DNA of 64,000 nucleotides, taken from Thioglobus_A sp964344985. Lineage in GTDB: Bacteria > Pseudomonadota > Gammaproteobacteria > PS1 > Pseudothioglobaceae. This document shows, piece by piece, positions 40,726-48,950 of the stretch. Under the pieces are notes generated by a model. The model did not search any database. It was given only the letters and a program-made list of their open reading frames with translations, and was not told the origin of the DNA. How positions within the stretch are numbered: the stretch's first letter is position 1; every line of letters starts with the position of its first letter. The position numbers and the translations under genes are program-made. The stretch is taken from the NCBI GenBank assembly GCA_964344985.1, contig CAYFPI010000007.1:7699-71698 (forward strand), read 5' to 3'.

Positions 40726-43180
40726 TGCCGATCTAATAAATATTGATCACACAAGTACTGTTGTTGTTGCCAATAATAGACAAACGCTAGCATTTAAAAA
40801 AACTTTTAGTAAACAGCGTCCAAACACGCAACTGCCAAAGATTTTTTCTTGGCGCCAATACTTGCAATACACTTGGAAAACAATTGATTTTAATTCTAAA
40901 TTAAGATTGATTGACTCAGTAGAATCGCGCCATTTAATGAGTAAAGCCATTACCCAATCTGGTCAGAAATCTCATAAATTATTACTGGATGAGGTGCTAA
41001 AAAATCTCGACTATTGCCGCAATCATCTAATCAAAACCAAACTCTTGGCTCAATCAAAAATACCTGTTTCTGAGATATTCGCTTATTGGGTATCAATCTA
41101 TCAACAACTAAAAGATGAGCAAAATCTTATTGATACCAATGACTTGCCGGCACTGATTATTAACTCTGGAAAGCTAATAACTACTCCCATTATTTATGGA
41201 TTTAAAACCCTAACACCACAACAGCAAACTTTATTTGACGCACTTAATTATCAAAAAATCAGTGCGAGCAAATCAGATCGATCAGAGTGTGTATTTTTTG
41301 AAAATACTCAAGATGAAATAAGTGCTGCTGCTAACTGGGCCAAACAACAATCATCAAACTTGTCAGTTGTTATTGTTTGCCCTCAACTGAATGAATTACA
41401 ACACCAAATTAGCTCTATCTTTGATCAAACGTTTAATAATTTATTAACTGAAACTGGAGACAAGTCTTATAACATTTCCCTTGGATTGCCACTATTAAAA
41501 TACCCTTTGGTGCAGGATTTAATAGCTATATTAAAACTAAATGTGCAAATTCAATCTAACCAAATTAAGCTCGATACTTTTACCAGAGTGCTGCGCTGTG
41601 TTTATGTTGCACATTATCAACAGGAGTGCTCTACAAGACACTTACTTATTAATCATGCGCTGGATTTATCAAGCGACACATTCACACTGCAAGACATACA
41701 CACCCCTTTGCAGAAATGTCCCGAACTATCAGTCATTATCGATACAATAGAAATAGGTGGATTAAACTTTGATAACCTTGATAATCACCTGTTAACAATT
41801 CAAACAATGCTTACGCATTGGGGATTTACAACAGATAGACAATTAAGTTCTACTGAGTATCAATTATTTCACAAATTTTTAGATATCAGTCTAACGCTTA
41901 ACCAAATAAGTGCTCATGGTAAAAAAACCAGTATTGATAATGCCATTAACTTATTAGAAGATATTTGCAACCATGTTATCTTTCAAGCTCAAAGCTCTAG
42001 CGCCAATATTCAAATTTTAGGCTCATTGGAGGCGGAAGGGCTGCGCTTTGATAAGGCCTGGGTGATGGGTGTGAACGATAATTTTCTCCCTGCTAAATTA
42101 AACTCGCCACGCTTTATTCCGCACGAGATTGCTGTTGAACATCAAATACCGCAGAGTAGTTTTGAGCTAGTTACCACTGATGCAAACAACACGTTAAACA
42201 ACCTATCTTCATTGGCAGAAAATGTTATTTTTTCTTATGCTAAAACACTCGGCGAAGAAGAGCAATTGCCTAGCCCTTTGCTTGAATTTCGTAAAAATAC
42301 AATTGAAACAAACAGTACTAATAACAAAACTCAGTCAACAGCCTTATTGGACGATTCAATCGCCACAAAGTTCAACAAGCAAAAGATTAACTCTGGTGTT
42401 AGTCTTTTAAAAGATCAAATGGCGTGCGCTTTCAAAGGCTTTGCGCACCGACTCAACATTCAATCATTTGACGCACCACACATTGGCTTTGATAAAAAAG
42501 AACAGGGTAATATTGTTCATAACGCATTGCAATATATTTATGAAGAGCTGGATTCAAAAGAAAAACTTTGCTTATTGAGCGAAGATGATCTAACCCGCCT
42601 TGTAAAACAAAAAGTATATGCCGCACTTAAACGCTACCCAGATTCTAATTTTAAAAAAATAGAACAACAGCGAGTTGCTCAACTAATCCTTAACTTTATC
42701 GATCTTGACAAAACCAGGGAAAATTTCTCAGTACTTGAAACAGAGAAAAGCATTGTTGCCGAACTATCCGGACTAACATTCACCACTCGACTAGACAGGC
42801 TAGATCAAATGGATAATGGTGACAAAATCGTATTTGACTATAAGACTGGAAAAACTTCTATTTCCAATTGGTGCGCTCAAGCAATACATGAGCCACAACT
42901 CCCTATTTATAGCATTACTAACCATACTCAAGGCGCTGCATTTATTGAGCTAGATGCTAGTCAAATTAGTATTAAAGGACTTTCAAAAGATTCAGACTCT
43001 CTACCAAAGCAATCCTCTAGAAAATCAACTTGCAATGAGTGGGATGAGCAACTAATTATCTGGAATGACACGCTAAATCAAGCTGCTCAAGATTTTCAAT
43101 CAGGACAAGCTCATGTAATACCCAATAAAAAAGCATGTAAATATTGCGAGCTTGATTTACTCTGTAGAGTTGAGAAATGA
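40715..43180 (+). CDS. AddB-like PD-(D/E)XK nuclease, probable DNA repair protein
   Basis: The 821-residue protein resembles the uncharacterised 'probable DNA repair protein' family related to AddB. It has an inactive helicase-like N-terminal region without a clear Walker A, a QILGSLEAEGLRFDKAWVMGVND segment, and a C-terminal RecB-type nuclease domain with VFDYKTGKTS. The tail CKYCELDLLCR carries cysteines like the Fe-S ligands of AddB. I chose the ATG at 40715 (MLINADLINI); a TTG at 40697 is in frame. No addA or recB is in this window. The last 24 bp overlap the convergent cca. Confidence 0.8.
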   Translation: MLINADLINIDHTSTVVVANNRQTLAFKKTFSKQRPNTQLPKIFSWRQYLQYTWKTIDFNSKLRLIDSVESRHLMSKAITQSGQKSHKLLLDEVLKNLDYCRNHLIKTKLLAQSKIPVSEIFAYWVSIYQQLKDEQNLIDTNDLPALIINSGKLITTPIIYGFKTLTPQQQTLFDALNYQKISASKSDRSECVFFENTQDEISAAANWAKQQSSNLSVVIVCPQLNELQHQISSIFDQTFNNLLTETGDKSYNISLGLPLLKYPLVQDLIAILKLNVQIQSNQIKLDTFTRVLRCVYVAHYQQECSTRHLLINHALDLSSDTFTLQDIHTPLQKCPELSVIIDTIEIGGLNFDNLDNHLLTIQTMLTHWGFTTDRQLSSTEYQLFHKFLDISLTLNQISAHGKKTSIDNAINLLEDICNHVIFQAQSSSANIQILGSLEAEGLRFDKAWVMGVNDNFLPAKLNSPRFIPHEIAVEHQIPQSSFELVTTDANNTLNNLSSLAENVIFSYAKTLGEEEQLPSPLLEFRKNTIETNSTNNKTQSTALLDDSIATKFNKQKINSGVSLLKDQMACAFKGFAHRLNIQSFDAPHIGFDKKEQGNIVHNALQYIYEELDSKEKLCLLSEDDLTRLVKQKVYAALKRYPDSNFKKIEQQRVAQLILNFIDLDKTRENFSVLETEKSIVAELSGLTFTTRLDRLDQMDNGDKIVFDYKTGKTSISNWCAQAIHEPQLPIYSITNHTQGAAFIELDASQISIKGLSKDSDSLPKQSSRKSTCNEWDEQLIIWNDTLNQAAQDFQSGQAHVIPNKKACKYCELDLLCRVEK

Positions 43181-44242
43181 TTCAATGATTGATTTTTTCT
43201 CTTGTTGTATTGCTTGAGCAATATTGCTTTTATCCAATTTAGCAACATCAATTGCACTGAGTAAACCTCTTAGTTTAATCACCGATTTAACATCAATATC
43301 CATAAGGCTAAAAACCTCCAATAAATCAGAAAATCGTTGCTGGCGACGAAGTGCATCGGTCTTCGTGAAAAAATCAAACACCTCTTTGCTGGATTTATTT
43401 TTAAATGTTTTAACAAACTGATAATATTGTGCAGTTAATCTTGCCAATTGCTCATAATTTTTAGGGCATTTAATTTGCCCACATAAAGTCTTAATCGCCT
43501 CATCATTTTCATCTTTAAGCCAAATAGAAAATTTTACAAAAGACTTGTCAGTATTTAAGTTATCTAATGACTCAAACTGATTATCGTGAGTACTTTGCGA
43601 TCTATTATTCAAGCTTGAAAATACTTTAGTATAAGCACCACAAGCTGACAACACTTTAAAAAATGCTGATGGCGTTTGATAAGATAACGCCTTTTCCAAC
43701 TCTTTAAACACACGCTCAGGCGTTAGTGCATCTACCTCGCCCGAAGTCACCATTTGTTTCATTAATTGATGAGTTGAGTGTGACACCTTAAAGCCAAACA
43801 CTTTAAATCTTGCAGCAAAACGCGCAACACGTAACACACGAACAGGATCTTCGCTAAAGGCGTCTGAGACATGATTCAATAAGCCATTGTTCAAATCCTC
43901 TTGGCCATTAAATGGATCAATCAATTCATTGCCATTTTGAGCAATGGCATTAATGGTCAGATCACGGCGTGACAAATCTTGTTCTAGTGTTACCGACTTT
44001 GATGTATCAAATTCAAAACCTTTGTAGCCCGCACCTACCTTTCTTTCAAGTCTAGCGAGTGCATATTCCTCTTGTGTTCCAGGATGCAAAAAAACAGGAA
44101 ATTCCTTTCCCACTTGCCGATAACCCAAATCCAACATTTCTTCAGGTGATGAGCCCACTACTACCCAGTCTTTCTCGGTATTATCATCTGCAATGCCTAA
44201 TAGGTGGTCTCGAACCGCACCACCAACCAAATATTTCTTCAT
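43157..44242 (-). CDS. cca: CCA-adding tRNA nucleotidyltransferase, short form
   Basis: This enzyme adds or repairs the 3' CCA of tRNAs. The 361-residue protein starts MKKYLVGGAVRD like E. coli Cca and contains EKDWVVVG, RRDLTINAIA, EDPVRVLRVARFAARF and TPERVFKELEKAL. The catalytic DxD reads Glu23-Lys24-Asp25. The C-terminal HD phosphohydrolase motif (HDxGK) of the 412-residue enteric enzyme is not found, so this form is shorter. I chose the ATG at 44242; an in-frame upstream start at 44281 lies inside msrB. It is divergent from msrB by 17 bp. Confidence 0.92.
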   Translation of the reverse strand: MKKYLVGGAVRDHLLGIADDNTEKDWVVVGSSPEEMLDLGYRQVGKEFPVFLHPGTQEEYALARLERKVGAGYKGFEFDTSKSVTLEQDLSRRDLTINAIAQNGNELIDPFNGQEDLNNGLLNHVSDAFSEDPVRVLRVARFAARFKVFGFKVSHSTHQLMKQMVTSGEVDALTPERVFKELEKALSYQTPSAFFKVLSACGAYTKVFSSLNNRSQSTHDNQFESLDNLNTDKSFVKFSIWLKDENDEAIKTLCGQIKCPKNYEQLARLTAQYYQFVKTFKNKSSKEVFDFFTKTDALRRQQRFSDLLEVFSLMDIDVKSVIKLRGLLSAIDVAKLDKSNIAQAIQQEKKSIIESFLNSTE

Positions 44243-44259
44243 GCCACTATAATACCCTA

Positions 44260-44625
44260 ATGGATTTATCTGAATTAACACCTACGCAGTATCACATTAC
44301 CCAACAATGTGGCACTGAAATGCCGTTTACTGGCAAGTATGTTAATCACCATAAAGATGGTAATTACACTTGTGTTTGTTGTGATCAGGTATTGTTTTCA
44401 TCAAGCACCAAATTTGATTCTGGCACGGGTTGGCCAAGCTTTTACGATGCTGTTAATATCAACAATATTTCTTTAATTGAAGACAACTCGCACAATATGA
44501 ATCGCATTAAAGCAAGATGCGCTAATTGCAATGCACACCTTGGTCATGTATTTAATGATGGCCCAGCACCCACTGGACAGCGCTATTGCATTAACTCCGC
44601 TTCACTGAACTTTAGGAAGGCTTAA
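44260..44625 (+). CDS. msrB: Peptide-methionine (R)-S-oxide reductase
   Basis: MsrB repairs methionine-R-sulfoxide in proteins. The 121-residue product has zinc-binding Cys38, Cys41, Cys87 and Cys90 (CVCC, CANC), the FDSGTGWPSFYDAV segment and the catalytic Cys110 in QRYCINSASL. The ATG at 44260 (MDLSELTPTQYHIT) matches the family start; the longer open frame upstream lies opposite cca and has no support. Its stop overlaps the mpl start (taATG). Confidence 0.94.
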   Translation: MDLSELTPTQYHITQQCGTEMPFTGKYVNHHKDGNYTCVCCDQVLFSSSTKFDSGTGWPSFYDAVNINNISLIEDNSHNMNRIKARCANCNAHLGHVFNDGPAPTGQRYCINSASLNFRKA

Positions 44626-45923
44626 TGCATATACATATCCTTGGCATTGCTGGCACGTTCATGGGTTCTTTAGCTCTAATTGCCAAACAACTTGGGCATA
44701 CAGTTACCGGACAAGACCAAGGTGTGTATCCTCCAATGAGCACGCAACTTGATGAACAAAACATCAGCTACACACAAGGATACAACACTCAAGATTTACC
44801 CGAGGCTGATATTTTTATCATTGGCAATGCCCTATCTCGAGGCAATGATTGTGTAGAGGAAATTCTTAATAAACAATACGCTTATACTTCTGGAGCGCAG
44901 TGGCTAAGTGACAATGTTTTGCGTGATAAATGGGTATTGGCTGTATCTGGCACACACGGAAAAACCAGCACCTCTAGTATGCTTGCTTGGATACTTGACT
45001 ACGCTGGCTATAATCCCAGTTTTCTAATTGGTGGTGTGGTTGAAAATTTTGGCGTCTCATCACGCCTAACAGAATCTAACTTTTTTGTTATTGAGGCTGA
45101 TGAATACGACACGGCTTTTTTTGACAAGCGCTCAAAATTTGTACACTATCATCCAAAAACTCTAGTTATTAATAATCTAGAATTCGATCATGCTGATATT
45201 TTTGACTCACTTAAAGATATTCAAAAACAATTCCATCACCTAATACGCACTGTGCCCAGTGATGGTCTGATCATTCACCCGCAAGATAATAAAAACATCA
45301 ATCAAGTTCTTGAAATGGGCATATATTCATCTGAGCAAGCCTTGCCTGCTCATGTGTTGAAAAACAACGATATTGGCAGTGAGTTTGAAGTTGAAGGCTG
45401 TCAAGTATCATGGAATTTACTAGGCAAACATAACATGGAAAATGGTTTAAATGCTATTTACGCCGCACACCACGTAGGCGTGCCTTTTGACATTGTTTGT
45501 AAAGCACTTGGACAATTCAAAGGTATTAAGCGTCGTTTGGAAATCAAACACCAAACCGAAAGCATCACTTTGTATGATGACTTTGCTCACCACCCAACCG
45601 CCATAAAAACCACTCTATCAGGATTGCGCTCTAAAGTTGGTAACGAGAAAATTATTGCCATTTTAGAACTTAGATCCAACACTATGAAAGCTGGCACGCA
45701 TCAACAAAGCCTTGTAGATTCGCTTGAAGATGCCGACCAAGTTTTAGTGCTAAGACCCGAGTCAAATACTTGGAATATTGACGCTTTATTTGATGAGTCA
45801 ATATTGTTTAATTCAGTAGATAATATGGTTAAACAACTTTCCAATATTCAACAAGGTCATTTTGTAGTTATGTCAAATGGTGGGTTTGATGATATTTTTA
45901 ATAAATTAATTTCCAAGTTATGA
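44625..45923 (+). CDS. mpl: UDP-N-acetylmuramate:L-Ala-gamma-D-Glu-meso-DAP ligase
   Basis: Mpl recycles murein tripeptide by ligating it to UDP-MurNAc. The 432-residue Mur ligase has the N-terminal HILGIAGTFMGSLA dinucleotide fold, the ATP loop SGTHGKTSTSS (108-118), the ADEYDTAFFDKRSKFVHY segment specific to Mpl, and the C-terminal YDDFAHHPTAI motif. It overlaps msrB by 1 bp and ubiX by 4 bp. Confidence 0.95.
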   Translation: MHIHILGIAGTFMGSLALIAKQLGHTVTGQDQGVYPPMSTQLDEQNISYTQGYNTQDLPEADIFIIGNALSRGNDCVEEILNKQYAYTSGAQWLSDNVLRDKWVLAVSGTHGKTSTSSMLAWILDYAGYNPSFLIGGVVENFGVSSRLTESNFFVIEADEYDTAFFDKRSKFVHYHPKTLVINNLEFDHADIFDSLKDIQKQFHHLIRTVPSDGLIIHPQDNKNINQVLEMGIYSSEQALPAHVLKNNDIGSEFEVEGCQVSWNLLGKHNMENGLNAIYAAHHVGVPFDIVCKALGQFKGIKRRLEIKHQTESITLYDDFAHHPTAIKTTLSGLRSKVGNEKIIAILELRSNTMKAGTHQQSLVDSLEDADQVLVLRPESNTWNIDALFDESILFNSVDNMVKQLSNIQQGHFVVMSNGGFDDIFNKLISKL

Positions 45924-46519
45924 AACCAATTGCAATAGCGCTGACTGGCGCCTCAGGCATGCCTTATGCCATCACTCTACTTAAAGAACTGGTAAGAACC
46001 CAAGACAAGATCTACGTGATGATTTCCCAAGCAGCCAACACAGTGATTGCCATGGAGACTGATTTAAATCTAGGTACCGACACTCAAGCCATTGAAAAAA
46101 ATCTAACTAATTATTTAAACGCCAAGTCTGGACAAATTAAAGTATTTTCTAAAAATCAGTGGACCGCACCTGTGGCTTCAGGCTCTAATCCACCGCGAGC
46201 AATGGTAATTTGTCCTTGCACCATGAGTACGTTATCTGCTGTTGCTAATGGTGCAGCTGACAATCTCATGCACCGAGCAGCTGATGTAGTAATCAAGGAA
46301 CAGAAAAAACTCATTTTAGTACCTAGGGAAACCCCTTATTCAGCCATTCATTTAGAAAACATGCTTAAGCTTTCTCGCTTAGGCGTGGTAATTATGGATG
46401 CCAATCCCGCATTTTATCAAAAACCAAATTCTATTCAAGATTTGGTTAATTTTGTTGTGGCCAGAATTTTAGACCATTTAGATGTTAAGCATAGCCTAGC
46501 ACAACCTTGGCAAGGTTAG
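45920..46519 (+). CDS. ubiX: Flavin prenyltransferase UbiX
   Basis: UbiX prenylates FMN to make the cofactor of the UbiD decarboxylase in ubiquinone synthesis. The 199-residue protein starts IAIALTGASGMPYA and contains GSNPPRAMVICPCTMSTLSAVANG and the LVPRETPYSAIHLENM region, all family signatures. mpl-ubiX order with a 4-bp overlap indicates one transcript. It is convergent with the TauE/SafE gene, 9 bp away, with no obvious terminator. Confidence 0.94.
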   Translation: MKPIAIALTGASGMPYAITLLKELVRTQDKIYVMISQAANTVIAMETDLNLGTDTQAIEKNLTNYLNAKSGQIKVFSKNQWTAPVASGSNPPRAMVICPCTMSTLSAVANGAADNLMHRAADVVIKEQKKLILVPRETPYSAIHLENMLKLSRLGVVIMDANPAFYQKPNSIQDLVNFVVARILDHLDVKHSLAQPWQG

Positions 46520-46528
46520 AATTTACAA

Positions 46529-47308
46529 CTAAAAAGACAATACTAAAATACCAAGAAGTACTAAAAACAGTGCGAAGAATTTTTTAAGTTTTTTGCCATC
46601 AACACGATGAGCTACTTTAGCACCAAATGGCGCAAACAAAACACTCATTAGTACAATGCTAATAAGCACCTGAGAATGTATAAAACCTAAACCCACGGTG
46701 TTTTGAGTGTTCCAACCTGCCACCATAAATCCTAGTGCACCTGCTATGGAAATTGGCAATCCAACAGCCGCTGAGGTGGCAATGGCATTTTTGATTTTAA
46801 TATTGTTATAAGTTAAAAAAGGCGTGGTCATGGTGCCGCCACCAATGCCCACAATTGCAGAAACCAGTCCAATCACATAACCGGTAATGCGCCATACCCA
46901 GTTGGACAAATGATCAATATGCGCTGAGCTACTAATCCCAAAATACATAATAGTGGCCACAGAAAATTCAAAAAAAGCAAAAAATATGCGCATAAAGTCA
47001 AAACTCATGAGCTTGGTAAGCATGGCCCCACTAAAAGCGCCGAGCAAAATAGTTGGCGTGAGTTTTTTAAAATTTTGCCAATGAATGGCATTGTGCTGAT
47101 GGTGTGCCCAAACACTAGAAGCTGAAGTAAATACAATTGCAGTTAGCGCAGTAGCTACTGACACATGCATAAGTACAGCCTGATCAATACTGTCTGCAAG
47201 CAAATAAAGCAAAGCCGGCACCATAATCAAACCACCGCCAACGCCTAATAGGCCAGCAATAAATCCAGCAAAAGCACCAAGCAGCAATAATGGAATGATT
47301 TCAATCAT
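46529..47308 (-). CDS. TauE/SafE (TSUP) family sulfite/sulfonate exporter-like permease
   Basis: The 259-residue membrane protein has about eight hydrophobic helices and the duplicated TSUP signature: GLLGVGGGLIMVP (20-32) in the first half and AIVGIGGGTMTTP (about 150-162) in the second. TSUP permeases move sulfite, sulfoacetate or related anions; in a sulfur oxidiser sulfite or thiosulfate is a reasonable guess, but the substrate is not shown by sequence. The gene stands alone with its promoter in the AT-rich spacer upstream. Confidence 0.85.
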   Translation of the reverse strand: MIEIIPLLLLGAFAGFIAGLLGVGGGLIMVPALLYLLADSIDQAVLMHVSVATALTAIVFTSASSVWAHHQHNAIHWQNFKKLTPTILLGAFSGAMLTKLMSFDFMRIFFAFFEFSVATIMYFGISSSAHIDHLSNWVWRITGYVIGLVSAIVGIGGGTMTTPFLTYNNIKIKNAIATSAAVGLPISIAGALGFMVAGWNTQNTVGLGFIHSQVLISIVLMSVLFAPFGAKVAHRVDGKKLKKFFALFLVLLGILVLSF

Positions 47309-47509
47309 TTTCTAACTTTGATTAATAAAATTTCAATATTTTCAACACAGGGTTTCACAAAAAATTGATGAATTTTACAAATGATCATTTTTCAACAAAA
47401 AACATCAAAATATACTGTTTTTAGCCAAAATTTAACTAAAAATCACCTATAAATTAATAAAAACAAGAAAATAATGCTATTTATATACAATAAATGAATT
47501 TTAGCGGCA

Positions 47510-47536
47510 ATTTTTTCTAAATTTTATAGAAAAAAT
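47510..47536. repeat. Perfect 10-bp inverted repeat in AT-rich spacer
   Basis: ATTTTTTCTA (47510-47519) and TAGAAAAAAT (47527-47536) are perfectly complementary around a 7-nt loop. It could act as a weak terminator in either direction, or as a protein-binding site upstream of the TauE/SafE gene. Confidence 0.55.
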
Positions 47537-47668
47537 ATCAACAAAATTGCACAAAAACCGAAAAAAATTAAAAATTTTCAAAAATATTGATTTTATGAGC
47601 ACTTACCCTTTTGTAAGAAAAGAAGGATAAGCGCCAAGTGTATTAAACAACTTGTCTTTGGGGAGAGA

Positions 47669-47702
47669 AATATTTAATACAAAAAACATTGTATTAAATA
47701 TT
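47669..47702. repeat. Perfect 14-bp AT-rich inverted repeat after the response regulator gene
   Basis: AATATTTAATACAA (47669-47682) and TTGTATTAAATATT (47689-47702) pair perfectly around a 6-nt loop. It lies 40 bp beyond the regulator stop codon. It lacks a clean T tract, so it may be an operator or mRNA-end hairpin and not a classical terminator. Confidence 0.65.
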
Positions 47703-47741
47703 AATAAAGTTGTATATTGTGGAATTCCTTATTTTATATGT

Positions 47742-48386
47742 TTATGCAAACGATAAATTACACCAGTTAGGCTCTAAATCAATACTTAAGGGCTTGAGTA
47801 ATGGCAACATTTTAACTAGGCAAGGCAGTGTATCAGCTTGCATTTTTTTCATCACTGCAGCTCTATGTTTTTCTACAGTTGAGGTTGAAATATAAAGCTT
47901 TTCAGTCATTTGTTGATTGGTCGCCCCTAGAACAATACAAGCAAAAACTTTCTTTTCTTTTTCTGTAAGGCTTTTGTAGCGAGAGATTATTTCAATATTT
48001 TTTTGAAAATCTGTAACTGCATGTGTAATTTTTTGCAAAACAATGTTTTTGTTTAAAGGTTTTTCAATAAAATCAAATGCACCCAGTTTAATCACCTCTA
48101 CCATTGTATCGACTGACTTCATATTGGCTATAAATACTACTGGAGATAGGTGTTCTATGGCATTAAGCCTATTTAATAAATCAGTGCCGTTTTTGTTATC
48201 TATCTCAATATCAGCAATCAAACACCCTTGAGTCTCATCTACCTGCTCAATATAGGCATCATATGATAAGAAAAACTTAAGCTTAAATCCATCGTCAGCC
48301 AACAATTCTTTTAGGTGTATCGCTTCATTATTATCACTTGTGATAATGTAAATAGTTTTTGAAATAATAGAACTGTCCAAGACCAC
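47742..48386 (-). CDS. Orphan FixJ/NarL-type response regulator with atypical receiver
   Basis: The 214-residue protein has a receiver domain (about 11-125) and a LuxR-type helix-turn-helix (about 139-190: LTEKEKKVFACIVLGATNQQM ... STSTVEKHRAAVMKKMQA), closest in style to FixJ. Asp59 sits at the phosphoacceptor position and Lys109 (EKPL) is conserved. The acidic pair that binds magnesium is replaced (IITSD), and the usual switch Thr/Ser is Ala87 (FIANMK). Start is a GTG at 48386 with an AAGGAAAG site. No histidine kinase is nearby, so it may act without phosphorylation. Confidence 0.85.
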   Translation of the reverse strand: MVLDSSIISKTIYIITSDNNEAIHLKELLADDGFKLKFFLSYDAYIEQVDETQGCLIADIEIDNKNGTDLLNRLNAIEHLSPVVFIANMKSVDTMVEVIKLGAFDFIEKPLNKNIVLQKITHAVTDFQKNIEIISRYKSLTEKEKKVFACIVLGATNQQMTEKLYISTSTVEKHRAAVMKKMQADTLPCLVKMLPLLKPLSIDLEPNWCNLSFA

Positions 48387-48425
48387 TTCTTGCTTTCCTT
48401 AAAAAAAATAAAACACATTGTCATA

Positions 48426-48522
48426 CTTGGCGTTAGGCAATATTGAGAAGAATGAATATTTGGATAAAATATGGAGATAGTTCCAAATATTTTGCTGTTT
48501 TATTAGCAATTCTAACGCCAAG
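48426..48522. repeat. Nested inverted repeat upstream of the response regulator
   Basis: Outer arms CTTGGCGTTAG (48426-48436) and CTAACGCCAAG (48512-48522) are perfect over 11 bp. Inner arms AATATTTGGA (48455-48464) and TCCAAATATT (48482-48491) are perfect over 10 bp and symmetric within the outer ones (18 and 20 nt between). It lies 40 bp upstream of the regulator start, in its probable leader or promoter. Confidence 0.75.
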
Positions 48523-48611
48523 CAATAGGAATTATATCGAGCATAAAACCTTTGTGATATAGAGGTATTCCTTATTTTTTATAGTAAAAAAAGAGTGGGG
48601 TGCTTTACATA

Positions 48612-48764
48612 TTAAAGCTTAACAAAAGATTTGGTTTTGCCAATTTTTTTTAGCTCATCAAGTTTTAACTGTAGCAATGCATCAATGGATTTAGTTCTGG
48701 ACTTATCTTTAATAGATGCCTTTATACAAGACTTAGAAATTTTACTAATCATATTACTTGTCAT
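48612..48764 (-). CDS. Possible 50-residue lysine-rich small protein
   Basis: The frame runs from an ATG at 48764 to TAA at 48612. The product begins MTSNMISKISKSCIKA and ends IGKTKSFVKL, is very rich in lysine and serine, and has a predicted amphipathic middle (SIDALLQLKLDELKKI). It has no recognised domain and no strong ribosome-binding site. It starts 8 bp after the stop of a 25-codon membrane peptide frame on the same strand, which is the main reason to suspect a real small operon. Confidence 0.4.
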   Translation of the reverse strand: MTSNMISKISKSCIKASIKDKSRTKSIDALLQLKLDELKKIGKTKSFVKL

Positions 48765-48772
48765 AAATACAA

Positions 48773-48850
48773 TCAGTAAATTAAAGCTATTGCCAATACT
48801 CCTGCAAACAACAATGCAAAGAATATCATAAAAAAACCTTTCTCGAACAT
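48773..48850 (-). CDS. Possible 25-residue single-span membrane peptide
   Basis: The frame begins with an ATG at 48850 preceded by a strong GGGGAGAG ribosome-binding site at ideal spacing and ends with TGA at 48773. The peptide starts MFEKGFF and then has a hydrophobic helix to the end (AGVLAIALIY). It resembles in size and style the small single-span subunits of membrane complexes, but I do not recognise it. It lies about 100 bp downstream of the rhodanese gene on the same strand. Confidence 0.5.
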   Translation of the reverse strand: MFEKGFFMIFFALLFAGVLAIALIY

Positions 48851-48950
48851 TACACTCTCCCCAGGGTGATAATCAACAAGTTTATTATATATTAGTGCAT
48901 TTTAATCCATTTAGAATAGATTTGTTGAGAATTACTATCAATAAAAAAAA

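Larger units (their letters stand above)
47309..47741. other. 433-bp AT-rich spacer without a recognisable gene
   Basis: This is the longest gene-free stretch in the window and is strikingly A-rich on the plus strand. It lies downstream of the orphan response regulator and upstream of the TauE/SafE gene, so it must hold the terminator of one and the promoter of the other. It contains two perfect inverted repeats (47510-47536 and 47669-47702). Only very short open frames (under 25 codons), without ribosome-binding sites, are present. Confidence 0.7.

Noticed and set aside
44059..44259. Upstream extension of the msrB frame.
   Set aside because: It is antisense to cca and shows no MsrB-like sequence; the family start fits the ATG at 44260.
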